DNA of 43,713 nt from assembly GCA_023700245.1 (NCBI GenBank), contig JAJPRE010000013.1, forward strand, positions 1-43,713, given 5' to 3'. Position numbers and translations under genes: made by a program. Position 1 is the stretch's first letter. Every line of letters starts with the position of its first letter. The notes beneath the pieces are model-generated. The model was not told the DNA's origin and did not search any database. It was given only the letters and a program-made list of their open reading frames with translations. Below are positions 23,985 to 33,583 of this stretch, piece by piece. This stretch comes from Candidatus Thalassarchaeaceae archaeon. Its GTDB lineage: Archaea; Thermoplasmatota; Poseidoniia; Poseidoniales; Thalassarchaeaceae.

Positions 23985-25688
23985 TTACTTCTTTGCGGCC
24001 AAAGGTTGTCGCCAACCTTGCCCAAATGACCGATTTGAAACACGAGGTGCAGGAGGCATTTGCCACCGTTTGTGTTCATTAGATTTCATTGTCTTAAGTA
24101 TCCAGGAGACTGTTTTTTCATCAAACTCTGTATTTACTATTCCTCTTTCAATCCAATCTTCTAAAATTTTATCAAGAACTTCATAAGGAGGCAAAGAATC
24201 TTGATCTTCTTGATTGGGTTTCAATTCAGCAGATGGAGGCTTTAGGATAGTAGATTCAGGAATAGGCGGTTCTTTGCCATTATCTTTAGCCTCTTTATTG
24301 ATTAATCTGGCTATTCTATATACTTCGGATTTGTATAAATCTCCAATGGGTGCATATCCTCCACACATATCGCCATAGAGAGTACAATAACCAATGGCTA
24401 ATTCTGATTTATTACCAGTTGCTAATGCCATCCCCCCATATGCATTAGCATAGGCCATAACAGTCAAACCTCTGAGTCTGGCCTGTATGTTTTCAAGATA
24501 AATATCATTAACACTAGAGTCATCAATTGGGATTAATTTATTCAAATATTTTTCAGAAATATTTTGTAAATCAGAGAGTTCCAATTGATGAAAGTGGGCC
24601 CCAAGGGATTTTATTAAAACCATAGCATCATCTTTGGAATGGCCGCTAGAGTATCGCATTGGCATAGAAATTCCATGAACGGCCTCGGAACCTAATGCCC
24701 TGCATGCAATTGCGGCTGTGACAGCTGAATCTATTCCTCCACTTACTCCTAAGACTACTGATTTGATATCAGATTTATTGCAATAATCTCTTAATCCAAT
24801 AGTTATTGCTTCTAAAATATCTAAATCGTCGCCTACATTTTCAGATTTATCATTTATAGAAATAATCTTAGCATCTTTCAAAATAAACTCATCGCCGTTA
24901 ATTTCGATAATTTTAGAATTTTTTGGCATGGTTAAATTTACTAAAATTATTGCTTCTTTCCATGCAGGACCTTGTATGGCATCTCCATTTGGCCATGAGA
25001 TAATCGACCTCCCATCGAATATTAAATCATCATTTCCCCCTATTTGGTTACACATCAGATATGGATGATTCAAAGATGCTGCTGCGGACCTAACTACATC
25101 TAATCTCATATCTTCCTTATCTGCATGATATGGTGAAGCTGAAAGGTTGATTGAATATGATAACGAATCATGTGCATTGGATAACTGTGCTATCGGATCG
25201 CCACCGTAATCGCTAGGGACATGTCCAGAGTGTTGCCATGCATCTTCACAAATTGTAATGCCTAATTTCATAAGATTGGGATCTTCAATTATTGATATAC
25301 TATCCCCTTTTTCAAAGTATCTTGCCTCATCGAATACATCATAAGTAGGCAAGAGTTGTTTTTTGTATAAATTTTTTATTTTTCCATTTCCGCTACAATA
25401 AATTACACCATTTGAGGGTAGATTATTTGATTCCATTGGACTCATTGGACCTCCAATAAGGATTGGAATTGGTGATACTATTCTTGCTATAGCTTGTTCA
25501 CAACGTTTCACAAAATCTTTTTCTAAAAGTAAATCTCTTGGAGGATATCCGCAAATTGCTAACTCACTAGTCATTGCTATAGTTGCACCATTTTCAGCAG
25601 CAATAGCAGCTAAACGAGATATTTCGGACGAGTTATGTTTTATATCTCCAACAATACAGTTGAGTTGTAGCAGCGCGACGACACTCAT
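23985..25688 (-). CDS. nadE: Glutamine-dependent NAD+ synthetase
   Basis: Converts nicotinic acid adenine dinucleotide to NAD+ with ATP and glutamine. Two domains: nitrilase-type glutaminase (about 1-260) with Glu42 (TSELAICGYPPRDLL), Lys110 (KKQLLPTYDVFDEARY) and Cys147 (GITICEDAW), then the ATP-binding synthetase (about 285-end) with SGGIDSAVT (316-324). The start at 25688 is chosen because the preceding in-frame residues overlap lemA and do not look like the family. Bacteria and eukaryotes use this fused form, whereas many archaea use an ammonia-only enzyme, so horizontal origin is possible. Last gene of a four-gene minus-strand group. Confidence 0.95.
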   Translation of the reverse strand: MSVVALLQLNCIVGDIKHNSSEISRLAAIAAENGATIAMTSELAICGYPPRDLLLEKDFVKRCEQAIARIVSPIPILIGGPMSPMESNNLPSNGVIYCSGNGKIKNLYKKQLLPTYDVFDEARYFEKGDSISIIEDPNLMKLGITICEDAWQHSGHVPSDYGGDPIAQLSNAHDSLSYSINLSASPYHADKEDMRLDVVRSAAASLNHPYLMCNQIGGNDDLIFDGRSIISWPNGDAIQGPAWKEAIILVNLTMPKNSKIIEINGDEFILKDAKIISINDKSENVGDDLDILEAITIGLRDYCNKSDIKSVVLGVSGGIDSAVTAAIACRALGSEAVHGISMPMRYSSGHSKDDAMVLIKSLGAHFHQLELSDLQNISEKYLNKLIPIDDSSVNDIYLENIQARLRGLTVMAYANAYGGMALATGNKSELAIGYCTLYGDMCGGYAPIGDLYKSEVYRIARLINKEAKDNGKEPPIPESTILKPPSAELKPNQEDQDSLPPYEVLDKILEDWIERGIVNTEFDEKTVSWILKTMKSNEHKRWQMPPAPRVSNRSFGQGWRQPLAAKK

Positions 25689-25734
25689 CAATTGGTCAAC
25701 ATAAGTTATGACATTCAAGTCTACCGATATAAAT

Positions 25735-26361
25735 CTATAATCTGATCTCTGGCCCGGCCCTAACTTGTTTATCCACAACACTAAAACCTTCTGCACGACT
25801 AAAAGAAGCTAATTTTGCAATAAATAATGCTGGAAATGACATGATATTAACATTATAGGTGAAAACGTATTCGTTGTGTATTTGCCTTACATCAGCAAGT
25901 TCCTGTTCAATTCTCTCTAGTTTTCTCAATATATCTTTTATTGCAACAATTGCATCTAAATCGGGATATTGCTCAATAACTCCTCTTATTGACATTGTTG
26001 CACCAGCAAGAATGCCATTAGCTTCTGACAGCTTAGGCATATCATAATTCCTTCCTGGCATACCCTTTGATTGTTCACGATCTCCCCTTGCTCTTGCAAA
26101 GGATTTCCATATTTCTTTTTCATGATCAAGTTGCCCTTTTGCCATATCGACAGCATCTTCAATCAGATCAAATCTTTCTTGTAATATGGTATCTATATTG
26201 TCTTCGCCTTTTTCCACTTGTAAGTTTAAACCGGTTAGTCTGTTGTAAGTGCTGTATGCCCATAAAAATATGAGGCCTGAAATAGCCCCCATAAAGCATG
26301 CTGAAGTTAGTAATAGTATAGTAAGCGATTCTTCCATCGTTATAGCAAAGAGGGCCATCAT
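25735..26361 (-). CDS. lemA: LemA family membrane protein
   Basis: 208 residues: one N-terminal membrane segment (about 13-37), then a helical domain with NRLTGLNLQVEKGEDNIDTILQERFDLI, IEQYPDL, IEQELADVRQIHNEYVFTYNVNIMSFPALFIAKLASF. The pairs ERF-LI, YPDL, E-x-x-I and YN-x-FP are the LemA hallmarks. LemA is a membrane protein of unknown role, often beside GIDE or TPM-domain proteins. The upstream neighbour here encodes a GIDE domain with an 18-bp gap. Start may be Met1 or Met2, or Met9 (26337). Confidence 0.93.
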   Translation of the reverse strand: MMALFAITMEESLTILLLTSACFMGAISGLIFLWAYSTYNRLTGLNLQVEKGEDNIDTILQERFDLIEDAVDMAKGQLDHEKEIWKSFARARGDREQSKGMPGRNYDMPKLSEANGILAGATMSIRGVIEQYPDLDAIVAIKDILRKLERIEQELADVRQIHNEYVFTYNVNIMSFPALFIAKLASFSRAEGFSVVDKQVRAGPEIRL

Positions 26362-26379
26362 TATTGAATATTTACTAAT

Positions 26380-27876
26380 TTAAAAACTACTCAATAAGAA
26401 GGAATAAAATGTAATTGATATAATTAAAGCCAAATTTAAACCTGGGATTAAAAGATATTCGATATTGCTACGAGAATTTGCCAATACTGCTAATTCACTG
26501 CCTCTTTCAAGCCTAGCTTCATTGGTCGCCCCATCTTCTCCAATTACTTCCAAAAGACGGTTTTGAACATATTCATTGTTTAGAATTTCTGATTCACCCA
26601 TCTCCATTTGTTCCTTGATGTCCCTATTTTTTTGATCTCTTGGTTTCGCGTAACCAATGAGGTAACATGGATCTCCAATTGCCAAACCAAATAAAGTCCA
26701 TTTATGTCTCAAAATTCTACCATGATTCCAAGTTCTATGAAATGTACCTTGATATAAATCATAATCAAATACATTGTGAGGACATTCCCAACGCGCGATA
26801 TATTGCCCTAAATTCTGTAATTTAAAGGTATCAGGATGGACCAATACACCACCCGTTCCGTCGTGTAAGACATAAGAGTAGTTTCCAGAATCAGAATCCA
26901 CTGTGTGCCAAGTTTGTCTTTTTTCTGTCTTAGTATTTCCATTTTCATCTGTTACGACATGAGTAGTTTCCACCAATATTTCATAATTCCAATTCCATAA
27001 TGTTAGATTGTCTACTGCCCGAGAATAATCTCTGCCGACGTATACAGTAGGAGGTTTTGATTGCCAGTATCTTACTTGGCCGACCAATTCAATATTTCCC
27101 GCCGTCATGGATCGTATGTATGAAGTCGGAGTTTCAATAGTATCTGAAATTCTCCTACTTAGAATAATAGAATAAAAAAACCAAATTAAAGATAAAATTA
27201 AAGGGATGAATATTAAAAAAAATTTTATTAAATAAAATTTATATATACTGGCATCGGAACCTTCTGTTAATTTCCATTCAATATATTCCAATGATAATCC
27301 GCCACTTATTATTAAGTAAATGACTGGAAATAAGTTTACTAATATCATTATAGAAATAATCCCATACGTGGAAATTTCAGCTGGTTTTGGAGTTCCTATC
27401 AAATTGGGATGTTCTAGTATGGGGCCTGTGTCATCCGGGCCATATTTTCTTTTTTTATCCCAATATTTTTCTCCTGGAGATTTGAATACCCAACCTCTAT
27501 CATCTGAAGTCGGTTTGTGAATCCATTCCCGCTTCCAAAAGTCAGTTAATTCGGTGCCTGCTTCTGATCTAATTAAATAATCTCTTGGCATTGTATTTCG
27601 ACGAATATCTTGTAATTTCCTTTTTAATTCCGTTGGGGCTACAAATAATATCAAAGAGCTACCTAATATTAACATTAGTATTGGGATTGTTAAAGATTCT
27701 ATAGTAAATGAGGCCTGCCCTTCATAGATTAGATAATATATACTAGAATGTAGTATTAGTCCAATCATGACTAGTATGATTCCTAAAATCCAAACTAATT
27801 TATGCCAAAATTTTAATGGTATTGTTACATCTAAAAATCCAGCATCCAAAAATATTTCATTTGGATCATTCACCAT
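26380..27876 (-). CDS. GIDE-domain (E3-ligase-like) multi-pass membrane protein
   Basis: 498 residues. N-terminal half holds about two membrane helices (17-42, 54-76), then another pair (about 172-235); the C-terminal half has a GIDE-like domain: GNIELVGQVRYWQSKPPTVY, NWNYEILVETTHVVTD, RQTWHTVDSDSG, FDYDLYQGTFHRTWNHG, LAIGDPCYLIGYAKPR, and a last membrane helix. GIDE domains were named from a eukaryotic E3 ligase, but prokaryotic forms lack the RING part; their role is unknown. Start ATG 27876 is backed by GAGGAAGGT directly upstream; starting at 27957 would overlap the preceding gene. Confidence 0.7.
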   Translation of the reverse strand: MVNDPNEIFLDAGFLDVTIPLKFWHKLVWILGIILVMIGLILHSSIYYLIYEGQASFTIESLTIPILMLILGSSLILFVAPTELKRKLQDIRRNTMPRDYLIRSEAGTELTDFWKREWIHKPTSDDRGWVFKSPGEKYWDKKRKYGPDDTGPILEHPNLIGTPKPAEISTYGIISIMILVNLFPVIYLIISGGLSLEYIEWKLTEGSDASIYKFYLIKFFLIFIPLILSLIWFFYSIILSRRISDTIETPTSYIRSMTAGNIELVGQVRYWQSKPPTVYVGRDYSRAVDNLTLWNWNYEILVETTHVVTDENGNTKTEKRQTWHTVDSDSGNYSYVLHDGTGGVLVHPDTFKLQNLGQYIARWECPHNVFDYDLYQGTFHRTWNHGRILRHKWTLFGLAIGDPCYLIGYAKPRDQKNRDIKEQMEMGESEILNNEYVQNRLLEVIGEDGATNEARLERGSELAVLANSRSNIEYLLIPGLNLALIISITFYSFLLSSF

Positions 27877-27920
27877 ACCTTCCTCAAAGTATGTGCCATA
27901 ATTAAGTTTAGGGAGCAATA

Positions 27921-28589
27921 TTAGTGACAAGCTACGCCATATTTTTCTAATCTCCAATAATTATATGGCCAAGGAGTAAGAAATCCAACTATTAACATCA
28001 ATGGAATTGCAAAATAATTTAATCCTAATTCACCCTTAGTGAATAATAAATCAGTTATTTCCATAGATATTTCCATGAATAACATAGAAATAAATGACAT
28101 TCCAAATGCTGTTGAAAGAGCATTTCTAAAATCCATTTGGCCCTTCATGAGTAGAAGAGTTTCCAGTATAACACTAGTAGAAAGACCGTTTATTAATGGA
28201 AGTATGGCAAACATAATCCAAATATTACTTCCAATAGTTAGCCCCTCCGTAATTCCAGAATAGGAATAATATGCCAATGTTCCAAATTCTCCTATGGAAC
28301 AACCAATTAAACACCATTTGGTATTGTTTGCAGATTGTTTCCAAGTTGACATATTTGACCAATTAAAATTACTATTTGAAATTTTTCCGTCTGCAGAATA
28401 CCCCATTTTTAATATCTCATTAATCATTACTTCTTTTTCCACTCCTGAATGTGTAATTATTGCAATGCCGCTTTCATGAGAAACATTCACATCGGAAACT
28501 CCATCTAAGAATTCCATAGATTCTTTAATTCTACTTGAACATCCGTCGCAGGTCATTCCTTGAATCGATATGGTAATCGATTCGCTCAT
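27921..28589 (-). CDS. HMA metal-binding domain fused to DUF4396 membrane domain
   Basis: 222 residues. Residues 1-70 are a heavy-metal-associated domain with GMTCDGC (11-17; Cys14 and Cys17 bind Cu+ or similar). Residues about 80-222 fit DUF4396: WKQSANNTKWCLIGCSIGEF, ILETLLLMKGQMDFRNAL, SMLFMEISMEI, and the family end PYNYWRLEKYGVACH. Three to four membrane helices; conserved Glu, Cys and Met in the helices hint at metal transfer or storage. It heads the GIDE-LemA-NadE group; its coding end lies 44 bp before the GIDE start. Substrate metal is inferred. Confidence 0.8.
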   Translation of the reverse strand: MSESITISIQGMTCDGCSSRIKESMEFLDGVSDVNVSHESGIAIITHSGVEKEVMINEILKMGYSADGKISNSNFNWSNMSTWKQSANNTKWCLIGCSIGEFGTLAYYSYSGITEGLTIGSNIWIMFAILPLINGLSTSVILETLLLMKGQMDFRNALSTAFGMSFISMLFMEISMEITDLLFTKGELGLNYFAIPLMLIVGFLTPWPYNYWRLEKYGVACH

Positions 28590-28686
28590 AATGATACCCT
28601 ATAAGTCATCCTTATTGAATACTACTAAAATCGTATATCTAGTTAAAAGAGTATGTTCAATACAATGAATTGTTCCGCACAGTTTG

Positions 28687-31600
28687 ATGGTAGTACCTAA
28701 CTCACCTGGAGAACTCGATCCAGTTGCACTAGAGAATTCCCTAATGCAGACATGGAATGAAGAGAAAACTTTTGAGAAATCGATTGATAATAGAAAGAAT
28801 AATACTTCCCCTTTTACCTTCCTAGAGGGGCCGCCTACCGCAAACGGTAAGCCAGGAATACATCATGTTTTATCTCGCCTTTACAAAGATATGGTGTGCC
28901 GCTGGAAAACGATGGAGGGCCACATTGTTGAGCGAAAAGGTGGTTGGGATACGCATGGCCTACCAGTAGAAATTGAAGTCCAGAAAAAACTTGATTTAAT
29001 GTCCAACGAGGCAATAGAAGAGTATGGTATGGAAAAGTTCAATCAAAAGTGCAAAGAAAGTGTTTGGGAATATGAAGAAAGCTGGAGAGAGATGACCGAA
29101 AGAATGGCTTTTTGGGTTGATATGGATAATCCATATGTTACTCTTCATGATGAATATATTGAATCTGCATGGTGGTCCCTAAAACAAATGCATGACAAAG
29201 GATTACTTTTTAGAGGTCATAAAGTCCTCCCATATTGCCCACAAACTGGGACTAGTTATTCAACCCATGAAGTATCTCAGGGATACAAAGAAGTATCAGA
29301 GCCTGCAGTTTTCATAAAATTCAAACTTGTAGATGAAGATGCATCTATACTTGCTTGGACTACTACGCCATGGACACTTCCTGGGAACGTTGGTTTGGCC
29401 GTGGGGCCGAACGTAACGTACTGTAGAATTAGAGTTAATGCTAATCCTTCTGACTCATGGGAAGGTCGAGGAGGCGCTAAAATTGGTGAAGAAATGATAT
29501 TAGCTAAAGATTTGCTTGGTGATGTTCTAAGGCATCATATGGAAATTATAGAAGAATTTCCAGGATCGCTTTTGATTGGTAAATCATATTCTCCAATATT
29601 TCCAGATGCAATAGAAAGAGGAGATTCAGATACTGCTTGGACCATAGTAGGTGCTGATTTCGTGACTACTACAGATGGCACTGGAGTAGTACATACTGCG
29701 GTAATGTATGGCGAGGATGATTATAATTTAGGGATGAAAATGGGATTTCCGGCACAACACACAGTTGGCATGGATGGTAAATTTATATCCGGGACTCATA
29801 AGATTTTGGATGGACGATACGTTAAAGAATGTGATTCAGATATAATTGATTTACTTGAAAAAGAGGATAAATTATATCGTGAACACATATATACTCATGA
29901 TTATCCTCATTGTTGGCGAACGGACCATCCACTTCTTTACTATGCAATGGATAGTTGGTTTGTTCGTATGACAGCCGTTAAGGACAAAATAATTCAAAAT
30001 AATTCAGAAGTGGAATGGGCCCCTGATTGGACTGGTTCAGGGAGAGTTGGAGAATGGCTACGGAATCTCAAAGATTGGGCAATAAGCAGAGAAAGATATT
30101 GGGGCACACCGATACCAGTTTGGATATGTCAAGACTGTGGTCACGAACATTGTATTGGAAGTATAGAAGAAATGAATGATTTGAAAACATCAGAATCTCC
30201 TACACCTAAAGAATTACATCGCCCTTATGTGGATGAAGTCAAATTACATTGCACTAGTCCAAATTGTACTGGTGAAATGATTCGTGAGCCCTACGTCATG
30301 GATTGCTGGTTTGATTCCGGGTGTGCTTTCTTTGCACAATGGCATTATCCATTTGAAAATGAAGATAAATTTGCAGGTAGTTTTCCAGTGGATTATATTT
30401 GTGAAGCTGTTGATCAAACTAGAGGTTGGTTTTATTCTTTATTAGCAGTATCTACCACAGTTTTTGATAGCATTTCATACAAAAGGTGTTTATCTCTTGG
30501 CCATATTCTAGATAATGAAGGAAAGAAGATGAGCAAATCAAAAGGCAATGTAATTAATCCTTGGGATCATTTCAACAAAGAAGGTGCAGATGCAATTAGA
30601 TGGTATATGGTAACTCAAAGTGCACCTTGGAATCCTATGAATTTTGACCCAAATGGAGTAAGAGAGACTTATGGTAAAATGTTTTTAACTTTATGGAATG
30701 TTCATAGATTTCATTCAGACTATGCAGCTTTAGATGGTTTTGACCCTGAAAATGCAGATGGTTGGATAGAAGTTGATTCAAGAAGTCCATTGGACAGATG
30801 GATATTGTCCAAAATTAGTAGAGTTGCCGAGACTTTTGATGATAATTTTACTAGTTGGGAATTTCATAAAGCAGGAAGAGAATTAGAAAGCTTTGTTGTA
30901 AATGATTTATCTAACTGGTATGTAAGAAGATCTAGAAGACGATTATGGGACGAAGTTGATAGTAATGACAAACGTGCATGTCAACATACTTTGTATGAGG
31001 TTTTAACAGTAGTTTCAAGATTAATGGCTCCAATTTCTCCATTTATGGCAGATAGAATTCATCGTGATTTAAATGGATTTTCTGTTCATTTAGCAGATTG
31101 GCCAGTTGGCTCAAAATTAGTTGAGCGAAATTTACCTCCGCAAGATTATGCACTTGAGCAACAGATGAAATTAGTCAGAGATATGGCAGAAGCGGGCCGG
31201 CGCATAAGAGTCGATTCTGAGCGAAGACAGAGACTACCTTGCCGTAATGGATGGATAATTGGGGGCCCAGACATATCTGAATTTCATGAGATCCTATCTG
31301 AAGAATTGAATGTTGAGAATTTAACTACTGAGAGTGATTTAGATAAGTTTCAAAAAGTGGTTTTACTACCAAATAGAAAGGTCTTAGGATCAAAATGTAG
31401 ATCAGATTTACCTGCAGTTTTGAAGGAGTTGAAATTAGTCGATCCGGATTCATTTTTATTAGAAATTCAAGCGGGCATTGGTGCATTGGCCGGATATGAC
31501 ATATCTATGGAAGATATTACAATAAAACGGGTAGAAAGAGATGAGTATTCTGCCTCTACGCTTTCAAATGCGGATATAGGAGATGTTACATTAATTCTAG

Positions 31601-31875
31601 ATATGCATACTGATTCAAACTTACTTTCTAAAGGATTAGCAAGAGACATTATTAGAAGGATTCAATCAAAGAGAAAAGATATGAATTTAGATGTTGAAGC
31701 AATGATAGAATTGGATGTATGGATTCAAGGACTTGAATTAAATGCTGAAGATTGGGACCACATTCTAACCGAGACCAGAGTAGGCACATCATCTCTAAAT
31801 GAGGGAAAAATACCTATTGATTCTGATAAATTTAGTGTAGATGGCGTAAATATTTTCTTTAACACAACTTCATAA
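28687..31875 (+). CDS. ileS: Isoleucyl-tRNA synthetase
   Basis: 1062-residue class-Ia aminoacyl-tRNA synthetase of the archaeal/eukaryal-type size. HIGH-like motif GIHH (57-60), the CP1 editing domain with the usual Trp-rich WTTTPWTLPGNVGLA region, CWFDSG, DQTRGWFYSLLA, KMSKS (614-618), and the anticodon-binding region (about 700-850, with LSNWYVRRSRRRLW). The coding frame has a TTG one codon before the ATG; the ATG is taken as start. Essential; no T-box or tRNA-linked leader is visible in the 97-bp upstream region. Confidence 0.97.
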   Translation: MVVPNSPGELDPVALENSLMQTWNEEKTFEKSIDNRKNNTSPFTFLEGPPTANGKPGIHHVLSRLYKDMVCRWKTMEGHIVERKGGWDTHGLPVEIEVQKKLDLMSNEAIEEYGMEKFNQKCKESVWEYEESWREMTERMAFWVDMDNPYVTLHDEYIESAWWSLKQMHDKGLLFRGHKVLPYCPQTGTSYSTHEVSQGYKEVSEPAVFIKFKLVDEDASILAWTTTPWTLPGNVGLAVGPNVTYCRIRVNANPSDSWEGRGGAKIGEEMILAKDLLGDVLRHHMEIIEEFPGSLLIGKSYSPIFPDAIERGDSDTAWTIVGADFVTTTDGTGVVHTAVMYGEDDYNLGMKMGFPAQHTVGMDGKFISGTHKILDGRYVKECDSDIIDLLEKEDKLYREHIYTHDYPHCWRTDHPLLYYAMDSWFVRMTAVKDKIIQNNSEVEWAPDWTGSGRVGEWLRNLKDWAISRERYWGTPIPVWICQDCGHEHCIGSIEEMNDLKTSESPTPKELHRPYVDEVKLHCTSPNCTGEMIREPYVMDCWFDSGCAFFAQWHYPFENEDKFAGSFPVDYICEAVDQTRGWFYSLLAVSTTVFDSISYKRCLSLGHILDNEGKKMSKSKGNVINPWDHFNKEGADAIRWYMVTQSAPWNPMNFDPNGVRETYGKMFLTLWNVHRFHSDYAALDGFDPENADGWIEVDSRSPLDRWILSKISRVAETFDDNFTSWEFHKAGRELESFVVNDLSNWYVRRSRRRLWDEVDSNDKRACQHTLYEVLTVVSRLMAPISPFMADRIHRDLNGFSVHLADWPVGSKLVERNLPPQDYALEQQMKLVRDMAEAGRRIRVDSERRQRLPCRNGWIIGGPDISEFHEILSEELNVENLTTESDLDKFQKVVLLPNRKVLGSKCRSDLPAVLKELKLVDPDSFLLEIQAGIGALAGYDISMEDITIKRVERDEYSASTLSNADIGDVTLILDMHTDSNLLSKGLARDIIRRIQSKRKDMNLDVEAMIELDVWIQGLELNAEDWDHILTETRVGTSSLNEGKIPIDSDKFSVDGVNIFFNTTS

Positions 31876-31897
31876 TGCCTGACTTATTCCAACGCTT

Positions 31898-32269
31898 ATG
31901 GAACAATCAGTGATTAGGCTTTATGGAATATATCATGCAGATGGAGGCATAATTGGCGAGTTATCCTATGTGATTGGCAAAATTAGAGGAACCGCTCATT
32001 GCTCTTTATGTGACATAACACACAATAAAATATCAACAAAGAAAGATTGGAAAGAATTTGTAAATAACCTAGGAGCCCCTATGGAACTTCTTCATTTAAA
32101 TGAAAGAAGTAATGAATTAATTGAAATTTCTGATAATAAAACTCCATGTATAGTATCCGAAGTTAATAATAAGTTAGAAATTATAATTACGTCGGAAGAA
32201 TTGGATATATGTAAAAAATCTGTAGATAAATTTAAAGAAATACTAAATAATAAATTGTTAATAATATAG
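31898..32269 (+). CDS. Small conserved CxxC protein, 123 residues
   Basis: Pattern: IRLYGIYHADGGIIGELSYV, IRGTAHCSLCDITH (Cys35, Cys38 with His34 and His42 nearby), FVNNLGAPMELLHLNER, PCIVSE, EELDICKKSVDKF. Related bacterial proteins have the same order (H-A-D-G, A-H-C-x-L-C-D-I-T-H) but no known function; recalled from family pattern, not searched. The Cys/His cluster could bind a metal or act in thiol chemistry. Starts 22 bp after ileS on the same strand. Confidence 0.7.
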   Translation: MEQSVIRLYGIYHADGGIIGELSYVIGKIRGTAHCSLCDITHNKISTKKDWKEFVNNLGAPMELLHLNERSNELIEISDNKTPCIVSEVNNKLEIIITSEELDICKKSVDKFKEILNNKLLII

Positions 32270-32311
32270 TTTTATAAATAATCATCTTTTTATTTTGGCA
32301 TTATAATTATT

Positions 32312-32653
32312 CTATAATATGACTCCAAGGCCGCCCAATAATAAAAACACTAAGATAAAACCCAATATTGCTAATATGGACAAACCTATAGTTATCCAAC
32401 TTATTATTAACGCTGCTTTGGCCATATTATGATCAGGATGACCTAATTGACTACGAGTTTTAATTAATGCATTATTGGCTAAAATTACGCCTGGTATAGC
32501 TAAAATAATGCCAAAACCTCCTAAAAAAAGAAATATGATTGATAATAGAGACAATATAAAGGCTACTAGAGTATAAGTCTCAGCATAATGGCCATTGATC
32601 ATATTTTCATCTCCATAATTGATTATTTGAGATGACGCGGGGCCATTATTCAT
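32312..32653 (-). CDS. DUF4190-like two-helix membrane protein
   Basis: 113 residues from ATG 32653. A polar N-terminus (about 25 residues), then two long hydrophobic helices (30-59, 81-112) separated by ANNALIKTRSQLGHPDHNMAKAAL. The layout (LSLL, FG-I-x-P-G-VILA, H-x-x-AKAALIISWI) matches the DUF4190 group found in bacteria and archaea, with no known role. Starts from an upstream TTG (32674) are possible but add no recognisable sequence. Confidence 0.6.
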   Translation of the reverse strand: MNNGPASSQIINYGDENMINGHYAETYTLVAFILSLLSIIFLFLGGFGIILAIPGVILANNALIKTRSQLGHPDHNMAKAALIISWITIGLSILAILGFILVFLLLGGLGVIL

Positions 32654-32711
32654 AATTAAACAAATAAAGGACAAATATTTAATTATTTTGTTAATGGACT
32701 TATTATAACAT

Positions 32712-33542
32712 TTAAATTAATTCACTGCAGTACTTACAGAATTTTGCATCATGATCGTGTCCTTCCTTAGAACATGATGGGCATACTTGAGTACTTACTG
32801 GACCAATTTTTGCTAATTCAGTAGAAATTATTCCTGTTGGAACGATAATTAGACTATATCCCATAACCATAATAAATATTGCCAATATTTTTCCTAGAGG
32901 TGTGGACGGGACAGTGTCGCCATATCCGGTACTAGTTATTGTCGTTATAGACCAATATACACTTTGAGGAATTGATGTGAATCCATTTTGAGGGCCTTCG
33001 AGTAAATACATGCCCGCACCACTTATGAAACATAATACTAAGACAGTAGATAGGAAAACAACTATTCTAGATTTGGATTGAGTAATGGCCTTAGTAAGGA
33101 CAAAGGACTCATCCAAATACCTACTAAGTTTGAAAACTCTAAAGATACGAAGAAGTCTTAGAGCCCTGATACTAAGTAAACTTTGGAAACCTCCTATGCC
33201 AGTCAATAGTGCTAAATAAGTAGGAAGTATGGCAACTAAATCAACTATCCCAAAAAAAGATTTAACATATTTTACTGGTTTTTTAACAGAAATTAATCTA
33301 AGTGTGTATTCAATAGTAAATAATATTGTAAAAATCCACTCTATTACTACTAACTGGCTGTGATACTTTGAATCTACAGAATCAATACTTTCTAATGAAA
33401 CTGCAATTACTGATAACAAAATAGAAATTAAAAGTGCTATATCGAAATATTTTCCATATGCCGTATCTGCTTCAAATATAGTTTCATGAATTTTTTCTCT
33501 AAATGAATTAGGAGGACGAATGGCATAATCGTCTACGTCCAT
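32712..33542 (-). CDS. Voltage-gated K+ channel (Kch/KvAP-like) with C-terminal zinc ribbon
   Basis: 276 residues. S1-S6 layout: S1 about 31-50, S2 67-83, S3 97-114, S4 about 123-142 with basic residues every third position (R126, R129, R132, R135, K138, R141), pore loop with selectivity filter TSTGYGDT (203-210), S6 about 218-238. After S6 a short tail ends in CPSCSKEGHDHDAKFCKYC, with Cys254/257/269/272 as a Zn ribbon. Such tails are rare on Kv channels. It should conduct K+ outward on depolarisation; the ribbon may bind a partner or sense metal/redox. On the same strand as several secreted proteins but without visible operon logic. Confidence 0.93.
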   Translation of the reverse strand: MDVDDYAIRPPNSFREKIHETIFEADTAYGKYFDIALLISILLSVIAVSLESIDSVDSKYHSQLVVIEWIFTILFTIEYTLRLISVKKPVKYVKSFFGIVDLVAILPTYLALLTGIGGFQSLLSIRALRLLRIFRVFKLSRYLDESFVLTKAITQSKSRIVVFLSTVLVLCFISGAGMYLLEGPQNGFTSIPQSVYWSITTITSTGYGDTVPSTPLGKILAIFIMVMGYSLIIVPTGIISTELAKIGPVSTQVCPSCSKEGHDHDAKFCKYCSELI

Positions 33543-33583
33543 ACCCAGGCTAGATAGGAAGTAGTCAAATATTTTACTAGTAT

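Noticed and set aside
25689-25796. Longer NadE N-terminus
   Set aside because: Overlaps lemA and adds residues unlike the glutaminase domain start.
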